Source: Gnetum montanum (Eukaryota > Streptophyta > Gnetopsida > Gnetales > Gnetaceae). Taken from it: a stretch of DNA of 64,000 bases. Each line of letters begins with the position of its first letter. The stretch's first letter is position 1. Positions 45,291-56,340 of the stretch are shown one piece after another. The position numbers were made by a program, and so were the translations under genes. Under the pieces are notes generated by a model that saw only the letters and a list, made by a program, of their open reading frames with translations, ran no database searches and was not told the DNA's origin. The DNA lies in NCBI GenBank assembly GCA_015680685.1, contig MNCI01000125.1:85779-149778 (forward strand), in the 5' to 3' direction.

Positions 45291-48200
45291 ATGGCCCCGA
45301 AGCGTGGACAACAGGAAAGTCCTTCTCAAGGTGGAAACAAATGATCTCGGAGAGGTGGAAGACAAGATCCTACCAGAAAACATGTAGAATAGGAGGAACA
45401 ATCAGTTAGCATTCATCAAGAATATTCTCCTACCGTATGGTCTAGGTAGATAGAAGGAGGAGTGACTGTAATGCCTGAATAGGGACAACATCTCATGTTG
45501 CCCCAAGATTGTGTTCAGGCCATCCATGAAAAGTCCACATTCACTACAGTGATTGTGGATTTGAACTTTGAATCCTTTGTAGAGTTTCCTTCTGAGGCAT
45601 TAGGGATCACCTCAAAGGATCCCCATTATGGCCTACCCTCTCTACAAGAGGTGCTTGGTACTTAGGAGAGACATACCAATTTTGTTACAATAGAGAGTAA
45701 GGTACCATTGTCAATATTTGTGGTGTGATAGTTGACTTCTTTGCACATGCCATTTTGGAAGTGTTAAACCTTCCAAATACAGGGCCCAAAGTTACTCAGT
45801 TATTCACCCATTCAGACCCCAATGTGCAAAAGGATTTGTTGGAAAGGGCTTATGGAAGAGATAAAACATTTGGCGAGTTAACAATGGAAGAGAGGATTTA
45901 CTTCAAAATTGGAACATATCACCTCTTCCCCACAAAGGACCTGAAAAGAATATCAATGTATGTGGCTAGAAGATGTGTAGTGTTGATGGGAAAGGTTAAT
46001 GCTAACCTGTTGTATCTATATTTAATGGAGATCTTGAGGCGATTCGAGGAATGGAAGATAGGGAAGATGGCGCTGCCTTTCCCTTGTCTCATCAGAAAGC
46101 TTTGCCAATGTGTTGGTATTTGGGGGTACACCAATGATGTCCTTTGAAAAGTCCAAACTGCTTCATATGCTAAATTGCTAAAGGTGCTAGCTCCAAGGAA
46201 AAGCACTAGTGAAGAGCTAGGACTAGAACAAGAAGAAGAATAGATAGCTGGACCAACTGCAACTCAACCTACAGGACCCAACCAACCTCCAAGCATCGGT
46301 CCCAGCCAAGAATAGGAAGCAAGGCATAGCATAGGCCAGGATTAGCTACCACCGCCACAAGACTACAAACCATCGATGAGCCATCTCAGGGCCATCGCTA
46401 AGATGGTTAGTTGGTGAAGTTATGATGACACAAACCTCTTCCATGTCATCGATGATGCCATTCAACCCACTGTTTCTTTGGATTGCACAAGGGGAGAAGT
46501 ATCGATCCACATAGAAGGTGGGAAAAGTTGATGGTCATAACAGATCTCAGGGAATGCAGCATCTTTCCTGGTGCAATTAGAAAATAGTGAAGGGGCCACT
46601 GTGGTGGTCATGTAACACCAGAATGCCACGAGAGCTGCAGAAGTGGTCACAGAACACATCAAAGAATCATTCAATGTACCTGTTGTACCACTGGTAGATC
46701 TCATAGGAGCATGGGATGCTCAAACCTTAGCTGGATTCTCAATGACTCCTGCGAAACATGACGATGCACTCGATCGATTGCTCCAAATAGAGCAAGTAAT
46801 GATGTCCCTGTTTGACATCCCTCAAGATGTTATAACAATTCAGTCAGACCTCATTTCCATGAAAGGAAAGCTGGTCTTAACCAAAGTAAGGGCCGAGCAT
46901 GTGGAAGTAGAAGTGCAAAGATTGCAAGAGCAGCTTGTAACCCTACAAGTAGCATAGCCTACAAGCAGCACAACGGGACCCTTTACAATTCATTCCTACA
47001 AACTAGCTAAATAATTTTAGAACTAAGCAACTAACCAAGCTAATCATGGAGAATAAAAGGGTGCCTAATGAAAAAGAGAAGGTTGTGTAGGATGCCTTCA
47101 TAGCACAAGCATAAACTCATTTGCATCTTAAGGCACTCAAGGCATTAGAAGAAGAAAACAAGTAGTTTGTTGCAGACAACCTTCAGTTGACCACTGTGAA
47201 AAAGCAAGAGAACGTTATCGAGGAACAGTTCCATCAATTGCAAGAACAATTCATTCGGGTCAACTAAGACATAAGCTATTTAGCCAAAGAGAATCAAACC
47301 CTCTCGATGGAGGAGGTACATGCCATTCATCAAAAGTCAGCTATTGAGATAAGCGTGTGGAAAAATGAGGCTAAACGACATGAGACGCTAAAGGAGCACT
47401 TCCGCAATCATGTGGGGATGTATAAAAAAAATCCTTGAGACTGAATTCTATTTGGCCAAGGCCTAGATCAACACTATTAGTGCTCAACAAACTGACTGGC
47501 AGGCCATATTGGACACTTATGCCTTTGCCCACCAAGCAGAAGTTAAGAGCTAGGACCTGTAGATTTAGGATTGGACAGAATACATGGAGTTGGCAAATCT
47601 AAGGTATACCAACATTGCCATGTTAACAGCAAGGTGCACAAGGACTAAGCTCGAGCAGCAGGTAGTAACCACCCACATCAAATATGAAGNTAAGACATAA
47701 GCTATTTAGCCAAAGAGAATCAAACCCTCTCGATGGAGGAGGTACATGCCATTCATCAAAAGTTAGCTATTGAGATAAGCGTGTGGAAAAATGAGGCTAA
47801 ATGACATGAGACGCTAAAGGAGCACTTCCGCAATCATGTGGGGATGTATAAAAAAAATCCTTGAGACTGAATTCTATTTGGCCAAGGCCTAGATCAATAC
47901 TATTAGTGCTCAACACACTGACTGGCAGGCCATATTGGACACTTATGCCTTTGCCCACCAAGCAGAAGTTAAGAGCTAGGACCTGTAGATTTAGGATTTG
48001 ACAGAATACATGGAGTTGGCAAATCTAAGGTATGCCAACATTGCCATGTTAACAGCAAGGTGCACAAGAACTAAGCTCGAGCAGCAGGTAGTAACCACCC
48101 ACATCAAATATGAAGCAGAATTTGCAGAACATAAGAAGCTATTGGAGAAATTGGAAGTTGAAAATTTTGAACTTGAGGTGGTGAAAGCTAGCTACCAAGG

Positions 48201-48530
48201 ATAGAAAGGTGTTGCAACAGACTTGGCTTGATGGCTAGTAGATTTTTAGAAGTACAAGGATAAAGCCAAAGCCTGTGAGGAGGGATGACAGGTGTTCATG
48301 GCTTGGTATGTCAAGGCCAACCAAATGTTTCCACAACTACCCTGTCCATGGGAAGTGCCAACTTCATCAAATGTTGGAACATTAGCATAGATGGCACAAG
48401 AACCTCAGACTGAAGAGGAGAAGTTCTAGGCCATACTTCAATGCCATGAAGTCTCAAAGCCTAGAGCATAAGACAAAGGAAAAGCACCAATGAAGGAGTC
48501 ACCGCCACCAAGAACTACATGAGTTCCAAA
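45291..48530 (+). pseudogene. ORF2 of Q2: Athila-ORF-like domain plus coiled coils
   Basis: The frame starts at MAPKRGQQESPSQGG, directly after GTGATTGTAG, a possible splice acceptor conserved in Q1. A 140-residue open stretch (45,725-46,147) holds LERAYGRDKTFGELTMEERI, YFKIGTYHLFPTKDLKRI and KMALPFPCLIRKLCQCVGI, fitting the Athila-ORF / 'putative plant transposon protein' domain (PT..+.S.+..R.L.Y.., then LPFP.LI..LC...G+). A Pro/Gln linker follows, then coiled-coil segments (46,643-46,957; 47,000-48,200). Length about 1000 codons. Env-like function has been proposed for Athila third ORFs; I cannot show transmembrane segments here. Stops are frequent. 47,265-47,689 is repeated at 47,691-48,115 across a single N. 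Confidence 0.72.
47265..48115. repeat. Duplicated 425-bp block around a single N
   Basis: 47,265-47,689 and 47,691-48,115 are equal in length and differ at about seven positions. N at 47,690 joins them. Q1 has this segment once (54,020-54,460). Most likely two unmerged haplotypes or contig ends. Confidence 0.9.
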
Positions 48531-48680
48531 ATTTTTGGTAGTTGTAGCACTTTTTTTTTGTGTTGTGTCTTTATTTTGTTATCTTCCCACACTATGGCAT
48601 AATCCCATTTTCCCATCTAATAATCCCATACCTATCCACTATGTAATCACTGTAACTTGAGGATGACTTTTCATTCAATC

Positions 48681-48689
48681 GTGGGGGTA
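48681..48689 (+). other. Polypurine tract of Q2
   Basis: GTGGGGGTA directly before the 3' LTR start TGATGAG. Q1 has TTGGGGGTA at 55,045-55,053. Confidence 0.88.
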
Positions 48690-49546
48690 TGATGAGTCGT
48701 CATATGGGGCAACCGCGATATCGTGTACGTGATGTTGTGGTCACGATATTGCATATGCAATATCGCATGCCCAGTCATGATATTACGTATGCGATATCAC
48801 AATCTATCTCCTCACCTATAAATAAGAGGTAGACATATGAGTTTTATCATCTAGTTTTTAGTTCCTTAGCCAAACTTTTGCAGTTTTCGTTCTTAGAGTT
48901 AGAATTATTTCCCAGTGTATGCCTACAGTGTGGTGAATGTAATTGTACGACATCTTTTATTCAAATGTAACGTACTTGTATATGCACATGATCAGAAATA
49001 AAGATCGAGATTACTTCATCATTACAACATTCACTTAGTTTAATCATTTAATTAATTGTTATTTACTGCTTTCCTAGTTAATCTCTCTCACCCTTAACTC
49101 ACGTTAAACCACGAAATGAGTACGACTTGATTATGAGCATTTAAGTATGACTACTTGGTAACCCAGTAGCATATCTAGGATTTGCACTTCGTAATCTTAG
49201 TGGTAGTCATACAGGAAGTTAAAGATGTGTACAGATAATCAAGGAACGGATGCTCATTGCACTTAGGCTAGTTTAGATTCTCTTACCCTTTCTCTCTTAG
49301 CTTAGATAATATTACTTTCCATTGCCTTTAGGAGTAGCATTAGATTAGAAAACACATCATATGCCTCACTCTGGACTAAACCATACATGACAAAGCTAAT
49401 ACTAGTCTAGGTGGGAAGATAGCGAACTACAACCTAAGGCTAACTATCTAGGTGCCACAACTAGTCCATCTGCAAAGTTCAACTGGATCGTGCATGTAAT
49501 GCTCGTATTCATATGGTTGAGTGTAGGGGTATCTCACCACTCATCA
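48690..49546 (+). repeat. 3' LTR of Q2
   Basis: 857 bp. U3 palindrome array 48,715-48,805, TATA box 48,817-48,824, end CCACTCATCA. Confidence 0.94.
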
Positions 49547-49551
49547 ACTAT

Positions 49552-50150
49552 CAACCCATATCCTCTCCAACACAACCACCACCTTGGATACCTTAGAATT
49601 CTTCTCAATTCCAACATTCTCATCCTTTACCTCCTTCTACATCACCACCAGTTGTTCCTGAGGGATTTGCATCCTAGCATCAACCCACAAATGTTACTTG
49701 TGTTGCTAGTAACTATAGTAGTGGGGAATCTCCTCAATGCCATAGGCGCCCCTTCTTTAGGCATGACTATAAGAAGGGACAACACAATTCTAAGCCCACT
49801 GTATTCTCCAATCCAACACAAGTCCAACACTGTGGTGCATCTTCCTCTTCGAACCCAACACCTCATGTTACCTTATCAGGGCCACCACTCAATACTCCAA
49901 CAACCATATGGCCTAATGACTATAGCCCTGTAGGGAGACATATCAATCTTTGCATACCATCTTATGGTCACAAGTACCATAGTGGGTCACCTCATTATAA
50001 ATTAATCACATCTTATAACTTGCCCCACTATGTCAACTTTAATCCAGTGTGTGAACCCCAATGGGGTAAGTATGACCAAGTCCCAATATTTCCAACATGA
50101 AAGGATCCCAACCTTTCATTTATTAATTCTAGCCATGCTCAACTATTTAG
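49552..50150 (+). pseudogene. gag: gag of Q1, part 2
   Basis: Continuation after Q2. Matches Q2 gag 42,700-43,290: Pro/His-rich tail (for example CCACCACCTTGGATACC), a basic patch, then the Tyr-rich end before a stop. Together with 39,492-40,864 it makes one gag of about 650 codons. Frame differs from part 1 by small indels. Confidence 0.8.
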
Positions 50151-50154
50151 TTAT

Positions 50155-50183
50155 TGTGTGTGTGTGGGGGGGGGGGGGGGGGG
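50155..50183 (+). repeat. (TG)n followed by an 18-G run
   Basis: TG repeat then G at 50,166-50,183 in the spacer of Q1. Q2 has no such run. Could form a G-quadruplex on the plus strand; run length may be uncertain from sequencing. Confidence 0.9.
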
Positions 50184-51490
50184 TGTTTAATTTTACAATT
50201 TTTTGTTTTCTAGTTTTTTCATCTTTCAGTTTATTGTTTTGTCTTTTTTGTCTTTTTATTTTTATATGAGTAATATCATCTACGAATGAAACACTCATGT
50301 AGCTCATTGGTTGAGGTGTTATTCTATGCTATCAAGTCTCGGGTAACTAATTATTTGGACAACGAGCCCACAACATCCATCTACCCATTCCATTAATAAG
50401 AGGTTCTACCCTAGGTACAATGATATTCCTAATCATTACAACTTAAAGTAATTTTGTGCTCATTATGCCTAGAGTGAAGAATGATGGACTAAGAAGGAAT
50501 GGCCAGGGTGTGACATCAAGGGGACTTGTGGATTCTCTTTGGTGGCATTTATAGGAGTTATCATGTAGCTTGGTTATACTAAGATCCTTGTAGATCTAAT
50601 GAAAAATGGAAGTAATAGTAATCAAATAGCACTCAACCAGAAAAAATAATGCTATTCTACGAGGTTCCATTGGAAAGACATGTACCCATGCTTGAAGGTA
50701 GGTAGCTTCTCTAGATTAAGCAATACTTCAAAAAAACAATGAGTGCCACAAAGCAAAATCACTCCTCCCTTGAATGAAACACTAACTGATCATACACCTT
50801 GCTATCATGGTGCTCTTATGGTTGTCCATCATTGGATACAACAATGTGATGTCACTAATCAGAGGCATGGACTTGGTCCTGATTTTGGAGTGATGGGTTA
50901 ATGACACAGTAATCATACCTTACATTGATGATTCATTATGCCCTAAGTCAATTACGTCATGTCCCAATCTTTGCAATCCATTCTATGAGTTGCCTCACCT
51001 TGCTATTCATGTAATCGTGACTTGTGACTTGGGTAGCATGGGATTCATATCTCATCGCAGTGATATCTACATGTGTGTGTTTTGTGAGCTCAGTGTGGAT
51101 TACATTTAACACTTCTAGTGACTACAAACATTTTAAGGTGTGGTTACACAAGGGAACTATTAGTTTAAACTTACTTTGGGGAGGACCCACTTGTGTAACC
51201 CTTGTAATTTACACTTGTACCACATCTCTCGTACATCATCTTATACCCTCTAAGTATTACTAATGTTCTTCTTTCCCTTCTCATCCTTCTGGATTCAAAC
51301 GTTCTTATGAGCTAACACATGTGCTTTTTCCTCCTACTCTTCATGATTTTCATTGATAGATTTTACACCATTATACTCTTTTTTTTTTAGGACTAGTTGT
51401 ATTACCTTGGACCATTTTACATTGACCTACACCTCCTCAATTTATACCTTGGAGTTTCAAAAAATTTGTAAATTTTTCAAGTGCCCTATT
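50184..51490 (+). other. Spacer of Q1 between gag and the internal module
   Basis: Non-coding, colinear with Q2 43,340-44,720. No further feature seen. Confidence 0.7.
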
Positions 51491-51499
51491 TTTGATAGG

Positions 51500-51543
51500 A
51501 CACGATATCGGGTCCTCGCCAATGAGTACGTGATATCATGTCC

Positions 51544-51577
<34 letters not shown>

Positions 51578-51625
51578 CCCCCCATGCACATCAACATCAT
51601 TTGAAACTATTCACATGGGGGAAGT
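51500..51625 (+). promoter_or_regulatory. Internal promoter-like module of Q1, TATA box expanded to (AT)14
   Basis: CACGATATCGGG and TACGTGATATC (51,500-51,538) match the palindrome units of Q2. Where Q2 has TATAAATA, Q1 has (AT)14 (51,547-51,574). CACATGGGGGAAG follows at 51,612-51,624. Confidence 0.62.
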
Positions 51626-52072
51626 TTTTCAAATTTTCTCCTATGACTTGCAATTACGTGTCTCTTGTTTCGATAACCATAACTTGCTCACTAGTGCTTC
51701 GATTTTCATTTTTTCTGAACCTACTTGAACCTGACATGTTCAATTTAGTCATGGGGGAGGGGTACACACTGAATTACATATAAATTTTTTAAAATTTTTC
51801 ATCACCTAAAGGACACTATCAAGGGTAATTAGTTATAAAAATGATAAACATGTGCCAAAAAACAAATTCATCTCCTTATATATATCGGGAAATTAAACTC
51901 TGAAACCACCTAAGAAAGGTGGACCAAATATTAAAATATTTTGGGGACATTTCCATAAAATTATTAACTTTAAAATCACACAGAATTAGAACAAACTCAT
52001 TAAGGCAAGAAGTAAGGTATAACTTAACTTTGGTAAGAAACCTTACTAATGATTGGTCCCATGTGATTGTAG

Positions 52073-54865
52073 ATGACCCCAAAGTATGGACAACAAGAAG
52101 GTCCCTCTTGAGGTGTGTCTAAGAAACCCAAGAGAGGTAAAGGATAGGTGCCTACCGAACAACATGTAGAGTAGGAGGAGCAATCATTCAATATCCATCA
52201 AGAAGGCCCTACCACTATACAATCGGGATAGGCAGAAGGAGGAGCTACTATAGTTCCTGAATAGGGATAACACCTCACGTTGTCCCTGGAATGTATCTAG
52301 GCTATCCATGAAATGTCCACATCAACTATAGTGATTGTGGAATTAAACTTCAGACCTTTCACAGAATTCACTCTTGAGGCCGTTAGGGACCACCTCAAAG
52401 GATCCCCATTATGGCCTATCCTTCTGAAAGTGGTGCCTAGTACCTAGGATAAACATACCAATTTTGGCTAAATAAAGAAGAAGGCACCACAGTTGATATT
52501 TTTGGTGTGACTATTGATTTTTCCATCAAAGCCATTTTAGAAGCATTAAACCTTTCGAATATAGGGTCAAAGGTTGCTTTTCTGTCTACTCGCTCTAATG
52601 CTAATGTGTGATGAGTTTGGTTAGATAGGGCATACGGTAAGGAAGATAAGATATATGGAGAATTGATGTTGGAAGAGAGAATCTACTTTAAAATTGGAAC
52701 TTATCACATATTTCCCACAAAAGGATTAAACACAATTTCAACATATGTGGCAAGAGGAAGTGCGATATTGATGTGAAAGGTTGATGCTAACCTACCTCAT
52801 CTATATTTCATGGAGATCTTAAGGCGGTTTGAAGAATGCAAGATAGGAAAGTTTGTGTTGCCCTTCCATTATCTCATCAAGAAGCTATGCAAGTGTGTTG
52901 GTATTCGAGGATACACCAATGGAATCCTTAGAAGAGCCCAAAATGATTCGTATGCTGAACTACTGAAGCCACCAGCTAGAAGGAAAAGTGCTGGTGAGAT
53001 GTTGGGCCTAGAACAAGAGCAATAACAGGTGGTGGGGCCCATTGTAACTCAACTTGCAAGGCCCAACCAACTTCCAAGCATGGGACCCAATCAACAACAA
53101 GAAGCAGGACCTAGCACAAGCCAATAAGATCAACCACCACCACCACCACAAGATTATCGATTGTCAATGAGCCATCTTAGGATCATCGTTAAGATGGTCA
53201 GTTGGGGAAGTCATGATGATGCAAATCTCTTCTGCATCATTGATGATACCATATGGCCCACTATCTCTATAGATTGCAGATAGGGCAAGGTATCCATTTA
53301 GACAGGAGGAGGGGTGACTTATTGGTCACAACAGATTTCAGGGAATGCTACATCCTTTTAGGTGTAATTAGAGATTGGTGAAGGGGCCACAGTGGTGGTC
53401 ATGTAGCACCAGGATGTAGCGGGAGTCATAGAGGTGGTCAAAAACCACATCAAAGAATCTTTTAACATTCCTATTGTGCCATTGGTAGATTTCATAGGAG
53501 CACAGGATACTTAAACTCTGGCCAGTCCCTCAATGACTCCTGTAGAACATGAGGATGTGCTCGATCGATTGCTGCAAATAGGATAGGTGATGAAATCCTT
53601 ATTTGACATCCCACAGGATGTTATGGCAGCATAATTAGACCTTATCTCCACCAAAGGAAAGCTGGTCATGACAGAGAGCATGAAGAAGTGGAAGTGGCAA
53701 GATTGTAAGAAAGGCTCATAATCCTATAAGCTGCACAATGGGATTCCTCTTAATTCATTCCCGTAGACTAGCTAGACACCTTTAGGACCAAGCAACTCAA
53801 TAAATTGCTAGCAAAAAATAAAAGGGTGGCAAAGGAAAAAGAGAAGGCTGATTAGGATGCCTCCAAGGCACAAGTGCAAACTTACATGCATGCCAAGGAA
53901 CTTAAGGCCTTATAAGAAGAAAATAAATAGCTTGTTCGTGATAATCTTTGATTGACCTTTGTGGAGAAATAAAAGAATGTTCTTAAAGAAAATTTTTAGT
54001 GGCTACGAGAACAGCTGATTGGGGTCAACCAAGACATGAACCATTTGACCAGAGAAAATTGAACCCTATCAATTGAGGAGGTACACACCATCTATTAGAA
54101 GATGACCATCGAAATAATCGTGTGGCAAAATGAGGCTAAGTAGCACGAAAAATTAAAGGTGCATTTCCAAGACCAGGTGGGAATGTACAAGCAAATCATC
54201 GAGAAGAAGATCCATATGGCCAAGGCCCACCTAAATGCTTTTAGTGCTCAACACATTGATTAGCGAGTCATATTGGACACAAATGCATTTGCTAACTAGG
54301 TGGAACTTAAAAGATGGGACCTACAGATTCAGGGTCTCACAGAGTACATGGAGTTGGAAAATCTATGGTATGCCAATCTAGCCATGTTGATAGCAGGGTG
54401 CTTGAGGGTAAAGCTTGAGAGGTAGGTAGCTACCACCTACACCAAGTATGAAGCAAAATTTGCAGAACACAAGAAAACATTGTAGAAGCTAGAAGTTGCA
54501 AATTCTGAATTGGAGGTGGTTAAAGCAAGCTACCAAGGAGAAGAAGATGTTGCAATAGACTTGGCTCGATGGCTTATAGATTTTTAGGAGTACAGGAACA
54601 AAGCTAGAGCCTATGAGGAGGAACGATGGTTGTTTGTAGCCTAGTACATCAAAGAAAACAAAATGTTTCTGCAACTACCATGCCCATGGAAGGTGCAAAC
54701 TCTATCAAACATTGGAGCATTAACATGGATGACATAGGATCCCTAAGTTGAAGAGGAAAAGCTTTGGACACTACTTCAACATCATCAAATCCCAAAATCT
54801 AGAGCACAAAACAAAGGGAAGCAACTCATGGAGGAGCCATCGCCACTTGGAACCACATGAGTTCC
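52073..54865 (+). pseudogene. ORF2 of Q1: Athila-ORF-like domain plus coiled coils
   Basis: ATG follows GTGATTGTAG as in Q2 (MTPKYGQQEGPS). The conserved domain lies at about 52,500-52,960, with IYFKIGTYHIFPTKGLN, LPFHYLIKKLCKCVGIRGYT and the open stretch 52,810-53,025. Then a Pro/Gln linker (53,030-53,160) and degraded coiled-coil segments to about 54,700, ending before a short T-rich 3' region. It carries this segment once and without the duplication seen in Q2, so it shows the true length. Many stops. Function unknown; Athila-type third ORFs have been compared with envelope genes. Confidence 0.7.
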
Positions 54866-55053
54866 ACCCAATTTTGCAATTTTAGGATTTTTGCATTTTT
54901 CATGTTATGTCCCAATTTTGTTATATTGAGTTCTCCATTGTGACATGAATAAATTCGCCATTAGTTAATAATCCCATACCTATCCACTATGTAATCAATG
55001 GGGCTTGTTCTCATTTTGAGTCAAGGAAGAGTTTTCATTCAATCTTGGGGGTA

Positions 55054-55939
55054 TGATGAATCATGATTCATTAGGTTGCGATTTCAGACCCTTGATATCA
55101 GATCCATGATATTAGGTACACGATATCACAGCCCAACTAACGATATCAGATACACGATATCATGACTCTTGTGTGATCCTATAAATACACATGTAGGTGC
55201 ATGAGAGGAGTAAGTATTTAAGGTTTTAGAATTAGTTAGTTTTAGAAGTTAGTTTATCTCTTTTTCTCTCTCAACCCTTTTTCCTAGTGCATGCTTGTAG
55301 TGTGATGATTGTAATTATACGACACCTTTATTCGAGCGTGACGTACTTGGACATGCACATGATTGGAAATAAAGAACAAGATTACTTCATTATTGTAGCA
55401 TTAGTTTAATTAATTAATTGTTATTGTTATTTTTTGCTTTGTAGTTAATATCTATTCACCCTAAACTCCTTAAACATGGAATGAGTACGACTTAATCACG
55501 AGCATTCAAGTGTAACTACTTGGTATCCCAGTAGCATACCTAGGCCATGCACTTGGTAGTCCCAGTGGTAGTCATGCACGAGGTCCAAGATGTGTATGGA
55601 TGATTAAGGAATAAATGCTCATTACACCTAGGCTAGTTTAGATTCTCTCCCCCTATCTCCTATTATCTTAACTCCCTCTCCCTTTTCCTCTTAGCTTAGT
55701 TAAAGTTATTTCCCATTACCTTCAGGAGTAACATTAGTTTAGGACCACATCATGCACATCACTTTGGACTAAACCATACATGACAAAGAAAATACTAGTC
55801 CAAGTGGAAACAAAATGAACTACGATTAGCGAGTAACTATCTAGATACGACAACTAGCCTGTCTATGGAGTTTGACCGAATCGTGTATGAAACACTCGTA
55901 TTTGTATGGTTGAGTGTAGAGGTACCTTGCCACTCATCA
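55054..55939 (+). repeat. 3' LTR of Q1
   Basis: 886 bp, TGATGAATCATGATTCATTA start (one mismatch from a perfect palindrome), TATA box 55,180-55,187, end GCCACTCATCA. Polypurine tract TTGGGGGTA precedes it. Confidence 0.94.
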
Positions 55940-55944
55940 CCACA

Positions 55945-56340
55945 TTTCTACATACTTCTAGCCTTGCTCAAACTAACATATTTTGCACATCCATGGTCTG
56001 CTAAGACCTTAAACTAGCACCCTACAGTTTGGTAAGACCTTAAACTAACAGTCCACATGGCCTACTGAGGCCTAAAATTAGCATCAATGTGCTTACTTTT
56101 TTTAATGTTACATGTGCATACTTAGGTGAATGTTTATTGCATTGCTTTCCTTCATTTTGTGCATATCAACTTGATTAAGATAGGTGCGGCTTGATGTTTT
56201 TCTGGTTATTTTTTAGGACCTTTGTTGGAATACAACATGACTATGTATGGGTATCTTCACTTACCTTTGGTCCTCACTGGGCCCCATGGTGATCTCATAT
56301 GATTCATTGCTTTGTAATGCCTAGACCTTAAGCTAATAGC
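55945..56340 (+). other. Spacer of giant-2 upstream of RT
   Basis: Continues 38,453 across Q1. Contains minisatellite units (55,985-56,090, CCTTAAACTAGCACC). No coding pattern. Confidence 0.7.

Larger units (their letters stand above)
40865..49546 (+). mobile_element. Q2: Athila-like element nested in gag of Q1
   Basis: LTRs at 40,865-41,660 and 48,690-49,546 with the 8-bp inverted ends TGATGAGT/ACTCATCA. Target duplication is perfect: ACTAT at 40,860-40,864 and 49,547-49,551. Q1 gag continues across the site (CTTAATACTAT then CAACCCATATCC), as the uninterrupted Q2 gag shows at 42,700-42,720. Length 8.68 kb, including a 426-bp assembly duplication. Layout as in Q1: gag, spacer, internal module, ORF2; no pol. 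Confidence 0.95.
38459..55939 (+). mobile_element. Q1: Athila-like element (gag-ORF2 type), split by Q2
   Basis: LTRs at 38,459-39,350 and 55,054-55,939, primer site after the first, polypurine tract before the second. Flanking 5-mers are CCACG (38,454-38,458) and CCACA (55,940-55,944), a one-mismatch target duplication. Removing Q2 and one copy of its target site leaves 8.79 kb. Internal order: gag, AT-rich spacer, internal promoter-like module, ORF2 with a plant-transposon-protein domain and coiled coils. No protease, RT or integrase was found. It sits in a spacer of giant-2. Confidence 0.92.

Noticed and set aside
45291-46147. ORF2 of Q2 called as an envelope gene
   Set aside because: No signal peptide, cleavage site or transmembrane segment is visible; only the plant-transposon-protein-like domain and coiled coils are supported.
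48690-48830. Regular palindromes considered as a CRISPR-like or satellite array
   Set aside because: They lie in U3 of LTRs, are few in number, have no spacers and vary with the LTR.
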